A stretch of DNA of 64,000 nt from Mesorhizobium sp. M2E.F.Ca.ET.219.01.1.1 (GTDB taxonomy: Bacteria > Pseudomonadota > Alphaproteobacteria > Rhizobiales > Rhizobiaceae). Below are positions 54,928 to 63,457 of the stretch, one piece after another. Every line of letters begins with the position of its first letter. The first letter of the stretch is position 1. Location of the stretch: positions 353,630-417,629 of the forward strand of contig NZ_SADT02000001.1 of assembly GCF_004016445.2 (NCBI RefSeq), read 5' to 3'. The position numbers and the translations under genes were made by a program. The notes below the pieces were generated by a model. The model saw only the letters and a program-made list of their open reading frames with translations, searched no databases and was not told the origin of the DNA.

Positions 54928-56094
54928 ATGATAATTTCCAAGCCAGTTTTCGACCGTTTGGGATTTTGGCTGTGGGTGGGGTCGTTTCTGGTCGTGCTCG
55001 GCCTGGTGCTATGGTCGCCCGAGACACGCTCGGTGATCCGTATCTATCGATATGGCAGTGAAGCTTTCCTGAACCGCCAACCTCTGTATCAGGTCCAAGT
55101 CGCCATGGGGTACCTATACGCTCCCGCCTTCGCCGTCCTCTACGTCCCCCTGCTGAAACTCGGGCCATATCTGGGTAACATCCTGTGGCACGCGCTGGGC
55201 TTCGGGGCGCTCACCTTTGCCGCGATGCGCCAGGTCCGCAAGGTGGGCGGCGAGGAGCAGACATGGCTCCTGTCCTTCGGTCTCTTCCTCGCCCTGCCGG
55301 TTTCGCTGGGAGCGCTTCGCAACGGCCAGGCGACGATCCTGCTGACCGGTGCGTGCTGGTTTCTGACGCTGTCGTCACTCGAGGGGCGCCGCGCCGAATG
55401 CTTCTTCTGGGCCATGCTTGCGATCATCGCCAAGCCGACGGCGATCATCATGCTGCTGCTGGTGGGCGCGCTGCGTCCCAGGCTGATACCGGTCCTGGCG
55501 CTGGCGGTGATTGTCGTGCTCGTCATCCCCTACGGTTTTGCACCCGCGGGCTACATCAACGCCCAGTATTACGATTTCTTCCGGATGCTCACTTCGATGA
55601 CTGTTGACCCGACCGGCCCCTTCGTCCCGGCCGATTTCACGGCGCCCTTCACAAGGTTTGGGATGACGCTCCCGGACATTGACGCGACGAGCGTGCGCGT
55701 CGCCGCGGGCTTGCTTACGCTGTGGGTGGTGCTCCAGTTCGACCGCAAGCTGGACCCGAATGTCAGCGGTCTGGCCATTTTCCTCACCGCGGCGTTCTAT
55801 ATGTGCGTCTTCAATCCGCGGGTCGAGCAGAACACCTATGCCATGGTGGCGGTGCCGGCAGGCCTGTCCATTGCTTTGCTGTGGCGGGAGAAGGGACCCG
55901 TGATCATGCGATGGTCGCTGGCTGTGCTCCTCTTCGTCACTGGACTGACCAGCGTCGATACGCGGCTGCACGACCTTTTCCACCCGTGGTTCCGGCCAAT
56001 CGGCATCAGCATTGTTGCATGCCTGCTGATCGGTTGGCTCTGGGCGCGAGGCAAACAGAAGATGCCGGCCACGGGAGCCGTCGCGCATGGCTGA
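54928..56094 (+). CDS. GT87-like (DUF2029) membrane glycosyltransferase
   Basis: A 388-residue polytopic protein with about nine to ten hydrophobic helices, beginning with LGFWLWVGSFLVVLGLVLW. The loop YGSEAFLNRQPLYQVQ resembles the catalytic first loop of GT-C enzymes of the GT87 type, which use polyprenyl-phosphate sugars on the periplasmic side. The ATG at 54928 begins the coherent sequence. It overlaps the next gene by eight bases, so the four genes to 58277 form one operon. Confidence 0.82.
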   Translation: MIISKPVFDRLGFWLWVGSFLVVLGLVLWSPETRSVIRIYRYGSEAFLNRQPLYQVQVAMGYLYAPAFAVLYVPLLKLGPYLGNILWHALGFGALTFAAMRQVRKVGGEEQTWLLSFGLFLALPVSLGALRNGQATILLTGACWFLTLSSLEGRRAECFFWAMLAIIAKPTAIIMLLLVGALRPRLIPVLALAVIVVLVIPYGFAPAGYINAQYYDFFRMLTSMTVDPTGPFVPADFTAPFTRFGMTLPDIDATSVRVAAGLLTLWVVLQFDRKLDPNVSGLAIFLTAAFYMCVFNPRVEQNTYAMVAVPAGLSIALLWREKGPVIMRWSLAVLLFVTGLTSVDTRLHDLFHPWFRPIGISIVACLLIGWLWARGKQKMPATGAVAHG

Positions 56095-57055
56095 GAGGCT
56101 CGACGTCATCGCGCCGTTCTTCAACGAGGCCGAATCCGCGATTGCCTTCGTCGGGCTGCTCGACAGGCTCGAGGCTGCCGTGGCGGAGCGCTTCGGCATG
56201 ACCGTGCGCAAGATACTCGTCGATGACGGCAGCCATGACGGCAGCGCCGAGACATTCGCGGCGGCGCTGTCCGGCTCCTGGGAGATCGTGCGGCTCAGCC
56301 GTAATTTCGGCAAGGAAGCGGCGGTGCTCGCCGGCCTCGACCATTCCCGCGGCGACCTGGTCCTGATCATGGACTCCGACCTGCAGCATTCCATGGACAT
56401 CAGCCTGAAGATGATCGGCGAGCTGGTCGACAACCCGAAGATCGATGTCGTCTATGCGCAGAACGACCGGCGCGAGGGGAGCTGGCGGCGCAGCCAGCTG
56501 GCGCGGCTTTTCTACAAGCTGATCAACAGCAGCCAGCGTTTCGATATCCCCGAAAATGCGGGAGACTTCCGCGTCATGCGCGGCGCGGTGGCGCGCGCCT
56601 TGACCAGCGTGCGCGACAAGCGTCGTTTCAACAAGGGCCTGTTCGCCTGGGCCGGCTTTCGCCAGAAGGCGGTGCTTTATTCGCCGGAAAGCCGCGCCGG
56701 CGGCACGTCGAAATGGAGCCGGTTCAACCTGATCGCGTTCTCGATCGAAGGGTTCACCTCGTTTTCCGTGATCCCGCTGCGCATCATCAGCCTTATCGGA
56801 TTGCTGGCGGCATTTGCCGGTCTCGCCTATGGCGTGAAAGTGCTCTTCGAGGTGCTCTTCTACGGCATCGCCGTGCCTGGCTATCCAAGCATCATGGTCG
56901 CCGTCGTGTTGCTGGGCGGCCTCAACCTGGCACTGCTCGGCCTGATCGGCGAATATGTCTGGGTGACGCTCAGCGAAAGCAAGGACCGGCCCGTCTATAT
57001 CGTGCGCGATGTCCTGCAGGGCAACGCCGCCGAGCAGGCCACCCCCGGCGAATGA
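56087..57055 (+). CDS. GT2 polyprenyl-phosphate glycosyltransferase
   Basis: A 322-residue inner-membrane enzyme. The GT-A domain shows LDVIAPFFNEAESA, the DDGSHDGS motif and MDSDLQHSMD, and two C-terminal helices (PLRIISLIGLLAAFAGLAYGV and the following). This is the ArnC/GtrB/DPM1 group that charges undecaprenyl phosphate with a sugar from a nucleotide donor on the cytoplasmic face. The donor is not readable from sequence. Confidence 0.9.
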   Translation: MAERLDVIAPFFNEAESAIAFVGLLDRLEAAVAERFGMTVRKILVDDGSHDGSAETFAAALSGSWEIVRLSRNFGKEAAVLAGLDHSRGDLVLIMDSDLQHSMDISLKMIGELVDNPKIDVVYAQNDRREGSWRRSQLARLFYKLINSSQRFDIPENAGDFRVMRGAVARALTSVRDKRRFNKGLFAWAGFRQKAVLYSPESRAGGTSKWSRFNLIAFSIEGFTSFSVIPLRIISLIGLLAAFAGLAYGVKVLFEVLFYGIAVPGYPSIMVAVVLLGGLNLALLGLIGEYVWVTLSESKDRPVYIVRDVLQGNAAEQATPGE

Positions 57056-57873
57056 CCCGGTCGGTCCGCTTGATTGCCGACGATTACGGGCTGGCGCCGG
57101 GCGTGTCGGACGCGATCCTCGAGCTGATCGAGCGCGGCCGCCTGACCGGAACCGGCTGCATGACCGGTTTTCCCGAGTGGGAGGAGGCGGCGGCGCGCAT
57201 CAGGCCGTTCCGCCGCCAGGCTGCCGTCGGGCTGCATCTGACCCTCACCGATCAGGTCGCCGCGACCGGACCGTCCAGCCTGGCGCCGGACGGCAAGCTG
57301 CCCGGGCTCGCATCCCTTGCGCTGCCGGTGCGGCGCGGGCGTATCGACGAGCGGGACGTTCATGCCGAGCTCGACGCGCAATACGACCGCTTCGTCGAAG
57401 CGCTGGGTGGCCCGCCCGACTATATCGACGGACACCAGCATGTGCATTTTCTTCCCATGGTGCGAAACTGGTTGCTCGCGCGGTTCGGGGCAAGCGCGCG
57501 CAAACCGGCGCTAAGAGGGGCGCCGGGACTTCCGGGCATGGATGCGGCGGCGCCCAAGATCGCGGCGGTCGCCGCCTTGGCCGCGGGGTTCAACGGATCG
57601 ATGCGACGGGCCGGCTTTAACGTCATGACGCCGCTTTCCGGGATCTATGACTGGCGGCAGCCGGAGAGATTCGCCTCAACGCTGCGCGCCGCCGTCGATA
57701 GCTTGCCCGAACAAGGCGTGTTCATGTGCCATCCGGGCCATGTCGATGAGATTTTGCGCGCCCGAGACCCGATGCAGGCCGTGCGCGAGGTTGAGCACAC
57801 GGTTCTTTCCTCGCGGGATTTCAGCGACATCCTCGACAAGGCCGGAGCCCGCGTCATGGACGGCAAGGCATGA
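57052..57873 (+). CDS. ChbG/HpnK (YdjC) family carbohydrate deacetylase
   Basis: A 273-residue enzyme. The metal and catalytic residues are in LIADDYGLAPG (Asp-Asp), GLHLTLTD and IDGHQHVHFLPMV, and CHPGHVDE near the end. YdjC proteins remove acetyl groups from amino sugars; NaxD in Francisella deacetylates polyprenyl-linked N-acetylgalactosamine before lipid A transfer. Coupled to the glycosyltransferase by ATGA, so it likely acts on that lipid-linked sugar. Confidence 0.88.
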   Translation: MTRSVRLIADDYGLAPGVSDAILELIERGRLTGTGCMTGFPEWEEAAARIRPFRRQAAVGLHLTLTDQVAATGPSSLAPDGKLPGLASLALPVRRGRIDERDVHAELDAQYDRFVEALGGPPDYIDGHQHVHFLPMVRNWLLARFGASARKPALRGAPGLPGMDAAAPKIAAVAALAAGFNGSMRRAGFNVMTPLSGIYDWRQPERFASTLRAAVDSLPEQGVFMCHPGHVDEILRARDPMQAVREVEHTVLSSRDFSDILDKAGARVMDGKA

Positions 57874-58277
57874 GCGCCGGCCAGCCGCAGCGTTCGACCG
57901 GCAGCAAGATCCTTCGCTTCGCCTTGGTCGGGCTGGTCAACACCGGCATCGACCTCACCGCATTCTTCCTGCTGCTCAAGCTCGCAGCACCGGCTTTGGC
58001 TGCCAATGTCGGCGCCTGGTTCGTCGCGGTTCTCTTCTCCTTCGTGGCGAACCGCTTCTGGTCGTTCGAGCGGGACCCGGACATCCGGCTGCACCACTCC
58101 TTCCTGCGCTTCGTCTCGCTGGGAGCGCTGATTTCACTTGGTGTTTCCAGTCTCTCGATCGCGGCACTGGCAGGGGCCATCGGCGTGTGGCCGGCCAAGA
58201 TCATCGGCGTCGTGGTGGCGGCCGTGCTGAACTTCCTGGCCGCGCGCTGGTCGATCGAGGGGCGACTGGTGAGATAA
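57870..58277 (+). CDS. GtrA family membrane protein
   Basis: A 135-residue protein with four hydrophobic segments (from LRFALVGLVNTGIDLTAFF to VVVAAVLNFLAARW), the GtrA pattern. Members are thought to flip polyprenyl-phosphate sugars to the periplasm. ATGA-coupled to the deacetylase. It is the last gene of the four-gene cluster. Confidence 0.9.
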   Translation: MSAGQPQRSTGSKILRFALVGLVNTGIDLTAFFLLLKLAAPALAANVGAWFVAVLFSFVANRFWSFERDPDIRLHHSFLRFVSLGALISLGVSSLSIAALAGAIGVWPAKIIGVVVAAVLNFLAARWSIEGRLVR

Positions 58278-58378
58278 GCCGAGGCAGTTTCGCTATTCGG
58301 CGGCTCGATATCAGGACCTGATCCATGATCTGCTCATGCCGGAAGCGGGATGGCGATCCAACGAACCGTCATCCCGAT

Positions 58379-59203
58379 CTATCGCAAGCTTTCGAGATCG
58401 CGGATGCGCTTGGCGCCGGCCGCTTCCAATTGCCTCGTTACCGCACCGATCAGTGTTTCGGCGACGACGAAGAGAGCGGCGGACGAATCCCAGGCCGAGG
58501 GCACGGCGGTACGCCCGGCGATCACATGGCGGGCGAAGCGGGCGATCGGCGACAGCCACTGGTCGGTGAAGAGAATGATCTGCACGCCGCGCTGATGCGC
58601 CTTCTCGGCGAAGCGGACGAGGCTTTCCTGGTAGCGGCGGATGTCGAAGATCACCAGCACGTCGCGCTTGCCCATGTCGATCAGGCGGTCGCGCCAAATG
58701 CTCTCCTGGCCGGCGAGGTGATAGACATCCGGCTGGATGATGGCGAGATGGGCGGCCATGTAGCGCGCCAGCGGATCGGTGAAGCGGCCGCCGATGAGGA
58801 AGGTCTTGCCACGCCGCTCGGCAAGCCGCGCCGCGATGTCGGCCAGTTGTTTATCGGTAAGGTGGCGGAACGTCTCGCGCAAATTGTCGAGCGTTGCCTC
58901 CAGCATCGGCGAGACGGCGCCGCCGGTCGAGCCTGGATTGAGCGTGCGCGAGGCGGGTGACTGCAATTGCGCGGCCAGTTCATCCTGCAGCGCCGACTGG
59001 AATTCGGGGTAGTTCTGGAAACCCAGCCTGGCGACGAAACGCAGGATCGTCGGCGAGGACACGCCGGCCGCGGCCGAGAATTCGGCGACCGTCTTCAGCC
59101 CGGTCAAAGGATAGTTGGCAATCAGCGTCTGGGCGGCGCGGCGCTCGCCGGCCGGCATCGCGCCGATACGGTCAGAGATCAGTTCGGCAATGCTGGAAAT
59201 CAT
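58379..59203 (-). CDS. RpiR/MurR-family transcriptional regulator
   Basis: A 274-residue regulator. The N-terminal helix-turn-helix (TVAEFSAAAGVSSPTILRFVARLGF) belongs to HTH_6, and the C-terminal SIS domain holds the ligand site (FLIGGRFTDPLARYMAAHLA). SIS domains bind phosphosugars or related ligands, though here amino acid catabolism genes are adjacent. The ATG at 59203 is the usual start. It is divergent from the N-formylglutamate amidohydrolase and has a candidate operator at 59277. Confidence 0.88.
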   Translation of the reverse strand: MISSIAELISDRIGAMPAGERRAAQTLIANYPLTGLKTVAEFSAAAGVSSPTILRFVARLGFQNYPEFQSALQDELAAQLQSPASRTLNPGSTGGAVSPMLEATLDNLRETFRHLTDKQLADIAARLAERRGKTFLIGGRFTDPLARYMAAHLAIIQPDVYHLAGQESIWRDRLIDMGKRDVLVIFDIRRYQESLVRFAEKAHQRGVQIILFTDQWLSPIARFARHVIAGRTAVPSAWDSSAALFVVAETLIGAVTRQLEAAGAKRIRDLESLR

Positions 59204-59253
59204 GGTTTTCCCCCACCCGTTGACCCGCGGCCGCCGTTTTCCCGAATTCGCGT

Positions 59254-59288
59254 TTGACAAAGCCGCTCAAACTGTATGAAATCATTCA
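59254..59288 (+). promoter_or_regulatory. promoter and candidate RpiR operator
   Basis: TTGACA (59254-59259) is followed 15 bases later by TATGAA (59275-59280). The imperfect palindrome TGAA-ATCA-TTCA (59277-59288) overlaps the -10 region and resembles RpiR-type half sites. It would control the plus-strand operon. Confidence 0.5.
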
Positions 59289-59346
59289 CAGGGACGCAAT
59301 GAGACAAAATACGTAACATAAGATACAGCGCCCCGCAGGGGACGAT

Positions 59347-60174
59347 ATGGAGAAAGCTCGGCCCGCTAGCCTTGCCCCGTCTGAGACCGTAAGGGTGTCC
59401 AACCCCGACGGCTCAAGCCCCTTCGTCTTCACCTGCGATCACGCTTCCAATTTCCTCCCCGCCGAATTCGGAACGCTCGGTCTGCCGGCCGCGGACCTTT
59501 CGCGCCACATCGCATGGGACCCCGGCGCGCTGCCTGTCGCCAGCCGCATGGCCGAGGCGTTGGACGCTCCCTTGGTCGAAACCCGCGTCTCGCGCCTCGT
59601 CATCGACTGCAACCGTCCTCTCGACGCGCCGGACCTGGTGCCGCCGGTCAGCGAAACGACGGTCATTCCCGGTAATGCCGGTCTTTCGGAGAAGCAGCGC
59701 GCCGCCCGGGTCGACCTCGCCTGGCGTCCGTTCCACGACACGATCGCCGAGATAATCGAGCGGCGGCTGGCGCGTGGCCAGGAGACGCGGCTGGTGTCGG
59801 TGCACTCCTTCACGCCGGTCTACAAGGGCAAGAGCCGGCCCTGGCATATCGGCATCATCCATGATGAGGATCGCAGGCTGGCAGCGCCGTTGATCTCGGC
59901 GCTGCAACGGCTTGCCGGCGTCACCGTCGGCGTCAACGAACCCTATTCGCCGGCCGACCGCGTCTATTTCACGCTGGAGCGGCACGCGCGCTCGCGCGGC
60001 CTTGCCTGCGCGATGATCGAAATCCGCAACGACGAAATCGCCGGCGAGACCGGGCAGCGGAAATGGGCGGATCTGCTCACGGGCATATTTTCCAATCTGG
60101 AGCCCGAGGAGGCCAGGGGCTCCCGACAACGCGCAATGGGAAAGTCAGTACGAACGGCCAGCCAAGAACTATAA
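59347..60174 (+). CDS. N-formylglutamate amidohydrolase family protein
   Basis: A 275-residue metal hydrolase of the FGase family, recognised by FTCDHASNFLPAEFG, RHIAWDPGA, and SVHSFTPVYKG with the C-terminal ACAMIEIRNDEI. In histidine catabolism such enzymes (HutG) split N-formylglutamate; here no hut genes are near, and permeases plus a GS-like gene follow, so the substrate may be another N-acyl or formyl amino acid. Confidence 0.85.
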   Translation: MEKARPASLAPSETVRVSNPDGSSPFVFTCDHASNFLPAEFGTLGLPAADLSRHIAWDPGALPVASRMAEALDAPLVETRVSRLVIDCNRPLDAPDLVPPVSETTVIPGNAGLSEKQRAARVDLAWRPFHDTIAEIIERRLARGQETRLVSVHSFTPVYKGKSRPWHIGIIHDEDRRLAAPLISALQRLAGVTVGVNEPYSPADRVYFTLERHARSRGLACAMIEIRNDEIAGETGQRKWADLLTGIFSNLEPEEARGSRQRAMGKSVRTASQEL

Positions 60175-60186
60175 GGGGACTCCAAC

Positions 60187-61725
60187 ATGACAACGGATCA
60201 CGCAGAGAAATCGGAGGACGTAAAAATCCTTCACAGCATGGGCTATGCCCAGGAATTGGCCCGCCGCATGAGCGGCTTCTCCAATTTCGCCATTTCCTTC
60301 TCGATCATTTGCATTCTGGCCGGCGGTATCACGTCGTTCCCGCTGGCCATGGGCACCGGCAGCGGTTTCGAGGCTACCGTCGGCTGGATCATCGGTGGTC
60401 TCTTTGCGCTTGTGGTCGCGGCTTCGCTCGGCCAGATCGGCTCGGCCTATCCCACCGCCGGCGGCCTCTACCACTGGTCCTCGATCCTTGGCGGGCGCGG
60501 CTGGGGTTGGGCGACGGCCTGGATCAATCTGCTCGGCCTGATCTTCGTCGTCGCTTCGGTGAATGTCGGCGTCTACCTGCTGTTTTCCGGGCTTGTCGCG
60601 GGACCGATTCTCGGCTGGGACACGTCAAGCTGGGGTTTCTGGCAGCAGACGACGGCGGTCGTTCTCATCACCGTCACCCAGGGCCTGTTCAACCATCTCG
60701 GCATTAAGACGACGACGATGCTGACCGACTTTTCGGGCTACCTCATCCTCGTTGTCGCGGTCGTGCTGACACTGACCTTCCTGATCTGGGGCGCGCATGG
60801 CTTCGAGCTGTCGCGGTTCACGACCTTCGTCAACACGACCGGCGATCTTGGCGGCGGCTATGTTCCGTCAGCCCGCACGGCATTCGTGGCCTTCCTGATC
60901 GGCCTCCTCTATCCGCTTTACACGATCACCGGCTTCGATGCCTCGGCGCATACCGCCGAGGAGACGCACAATGCGCGCGTCGCGGTGCCCAGGGGCATGA
61001 TCCACGCGGTTCTGTGGTCTCTCGTCTTCGGCTTCGTCATGGCGGTTTCCTTCGTCGTCGCGAGCCCCGATCTCGTGGCGACCGCCAAGGACGGCGGCAA
61101 TGCCTGGTTCAACCTGTTCAACAACCTGCCGGCGCCGACCTGGCTGAAGGATCTGCTCGGCATCGCCATCGTGGTGTCGAATTATCTGTGCGCGCTGGCC
61201 GGACTGACGTCGACCTCGCGCATGATCTTCGCCTTCTCGCGTGACGGAGGCCTGCCGGGGTCGTCCTTGTGGAAGCAGGTTTCGCCGACCTGGCGCACGC
61301 CGGTGCCTGCCATCTGGCTCGGCGTCGTGCTGTCGATCGCCGCCACGCTTTATTCGCCGGCTTTCGCAGCTTTGGCGGCGGGCTGCGCTCTCTTCCTCTA
61401 TGTCTCCTACGCCATGCCGGTGGCGGCGGGCCTGCTGGCGGAAGGCAAGACCTGGACCGAATTCGGGCCGTTCCGTCTCGGCGTCTGGTCGAAGCCTTTC
61501 GCCATCGTTACCGTGCTCGGCGTCCTGGTGCTGATGTATGCCGGCATTCAACCGCCCTTCGACATCCTGATCAACTACGCCATCGGCCTGATCATTCTGC
61601 TTGTGGTCCTGTGGTTCGGTATTGAATCGCGGCGCTTCAAGGGTCCGCCTATCGGTGCCGACATCGCTCGTCGCGCCGCGGAGATAGCGGCGGCGGAAAA
61701 AGCCGTCGGTCAGACAGCGAGCTAA
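60187..61725 (+). CDS. APC-family amino acid permease 1
   Basis: A 512-residue permease with about twelve to fourteen helices and the APC motif GWIIGGLFALVVAASLGQIGSAYPTAGGLYHW in outline, plus GFDASAHTAEETHNA, which marks the GABA/choline-type subgroup of APC permeases. Twelve bases after the hydrolase gene. It is a paralogue of the next gene, both having HSMGYAQEL near the start and long similar stretches. Substrate is probably an amino acid or amine. Confidence 0.9.
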   Translation: MTTDHAEKSEDVKILHSMGYAQELARRMSGFSNFAISFSIICILAGGITSFPLAMGTGSGFEATVGWIIGGLFALVVAASLGQIGSAYPTAGGLYHWSSILGGRGWGWATAWINLLGLIFVVASVNVGVYLLFSGLVAGPILGWDTSSWGFWQQTTAVVLITVTQGLFNHLGIKTTTMLTDFSGYLILVVAVVLTLTFLIWGAHGFELSRFTTFVNTTGDLGGGYVPSARTAFVAFLIGLLYPLYTITGFDASAHTAEETHNARVAVPRGMIHAVLWSLVFGFVMAVSFVVASPDLVATAKDGGNAWFNLFNNLPAPTWLKDLLGIAIVVSNYLCALAGLTSTSRMIFAFSRDGGLPGSSLWKQVSPTWRTPVPAIWLGVVLSIAATLYSPAFAALAAGCALFLYVSYAMPVAAGLLAEGKTWTEFGPFRLGVWSKPFAIVTVLGVLVLMYAGIQPPFDILINYAIGLIILLVVLWFGIESRRFKGPPIGADIARRAAEIAAAEKAVGQTAS

Positions 61726-61813
61726 AGGCGACGCAATGCCGCCCGATCGGTCCAGGCCGATCGGGCATCGACGTGCAGCACCGGCCAGCCAAGAACCATA
61801 GGGGAATTCCGAC

Positions 61814-63370
61814 ATGACGACACCGGGCTATACCGAGTCAGACAAGGCGGAGGACGTAAAACACCTCCACAGCATGGGCTACGCCCAGGAGTTGGAGCGG
61901 CGGCTCAGCCGCTTCTCGAACTTCGCGGTTTCCTTCTCCATCATCTGCATCCTGTCCGGCGGCATCAACTCGCTGGCCCAGGCAACCTCCGGCGCCGGCG
62001 GTATCGGAATCGGCATCGGCTGGTTGGTCGGTTGCTTTGTGTCGCTGACCTTCGCGGTGGCCATGTCGCAGATCAGCTCGGCCTATCCCACGGCCGGTGG
62101 CCTCTATCACTGGGGGTCGATCCTCGGCAATCGCGGCACCGGCTGGGTGACGGCCTGGCTCAACCTGCTCGGCCTGATCACCGTGCTCGGCGCCATCAAT
62201 GTCGGCACCTGGACGTTCTTCGTCGGCGCCTTCGGCCCGGCGCTGGGCATCGAGGGCACGCTGACCAACCAGATGATCTTCCTGGTCATCATCACCGGCG
62301 CCCAGGCGCTGATCAATCACCTCGGCATCAAGCTGACGGCGAAGCTCACCGACTTCTCCGGCTATCTGATCTTCTTCGGCTCGATCCTCATCGCGGTGGT
62401 CTGCCTGCTTTCGGCCGAGACCTGGGATTTCAGCCGTCTCTTCACCTTCCACAACTATTCCGGCGATGCCGGCGGCGGCGTGTGGCCGCAGGTGTCGAAC
62501 GCCTGGGTCTTCGCGCTCGGCCTGCTGCTGCCGATCTATACGATCACCGGCTATGACGCCTCGGCGCATACGTCGGAGGAAACCATCAAGGCGGCCTCGT
62601 CGGTGCCGCGCGCGATGGTCATGTCCGTGATCTGGTCGGCTGTCTTCGGCTACCTGTTCCTCGCCGCTTTCGTCCTGATGATCCCGAACATGGACGACGC
62701 TGCCAAGCAGGGCTGGAACGTGTTCTTCTGGGCCTTCGACCAGCGCGTCGGCACCGGCGTTAAGGAGTTCGTCTACCTCGTGGTGTTCATCTCGCAGCTC
62801 CTGTGCGGCCTTGCCACGGTGACCTCTGCCTCGCGCATGATCTTCGCTTTCTCGCGCGACGGCGGCCTGCCAGGCTCGGCATCGCTTGCCAAGGTCAGCC
62901 CGACCTACCGCACGCCGGTGGCCGCGATCTGGACGGCCTCGATCCTGTCGGTGCTGTTCGTGTGGGGCTCGTCGGTCGTCTCGGTCGCCGGTACCTCGGC
63001 CTATACGATCGTGGTGTCCTGCACCGTCATCTTCCTGTTCCTTTCCTTCACCGTGCCGATCGTGCTCGGCATGATGGCCTGGGGCACGCCGAAGTGGGAC
63101 AAGATGGGGCCGTGGAACATGGGCCGCGGCATCTTCATGCTGTTCGCCTTCCTGTCGATCGTGTCGATGATCCTGATCTTCGTCATCGGCATCCAGCCGC
63201 CGAACGACTGGGCGCTCTACATCACCGTCGGCTTCTTCATCCTGACAGCGATCGTCTGGTTCGCCTTCGAGCGCAACCGCTTCCAGGGTCCGCCGCTGGG
63301 CGACATCATCGCGGCGCGCCAGGCGGCGATCAAGGCGGCCGAACAGGCGGTCGGCGAGACCGGCCACTGA
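61814..63370 (+). CDS. APC-family amino acid permease 2
   Basis: A 518-residue permease resembling the previous one throughout (HLHSMGYAQELERRLSRFSN, GYDASAHTSEETIKA, RMIFAFSRDGGLPGS). The copies differ in many loop residues, so the duplication is not recent. Both end in a charged stretch with repeated AAEKAVGQT or AAEQAVGET. Each may prefer a different substrate. The spacer between the permease genes is 88 bases and holds no gene. Confidence 0.9.
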   Translation: MTTPGYTESDKAEDVKHLHSMGYAQELERRLSRFSNFAVSFSIICILSGGINSLAQATSGAGGIGIGIGWLVGCFVSLTFAVAMSQISSAYPTAGGLYHWGSILGNRGTGWVTAWLNLLGLITVLGAINVGTWTFFVGAFGPALGIEGTLTNQMIFLVIITGAQALINHLGIKLTAKLTDFSGYLIFFGSILIAVVCLLSAETWDFSRLFTFHNYSGDAGGGVWPQVSNAWVFALGLLLPIYTITGYDASAHTSEETIKAASSVPRAMVMSVIWSAVFGYLFLAAFVLMIPNMDDAAKQGWNVFFWAFDQRVGTGVKEFVYLVVFISQLLCGLATVTSASRMIFAFSRDGGLPGSASLAKVSPTYRTPVAAIWTASILSVLFVWGSSVVSVAGTSAYTIVVSCTVIFLFLSFTVPIVLGMMAWGTPKWDKMGPWNMGRGIFMLFAFLSIVSMILIFVIGIQPPNDWALYITVGFFILTAIVWFAFERNRFQGPPLGDIIAARQAAIKAAEQAVGETGH

Positions 63371-63457
63371 TATGCGCATTGTGGACCATGGCCGGCCTTG
63401 TGCCGGCCATGGCTTCGTTTCTCCCTCTCAACGACCAAGCACTGGAGCGCCAAAGGA

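Noticed and set aside
59347..60174. Histidine-utilisation hutG
   Set aside because: No hutH, hutU or hutI lies nearby and the neighbours are permeases and a GS-like gene, so the hut symbol is not given.
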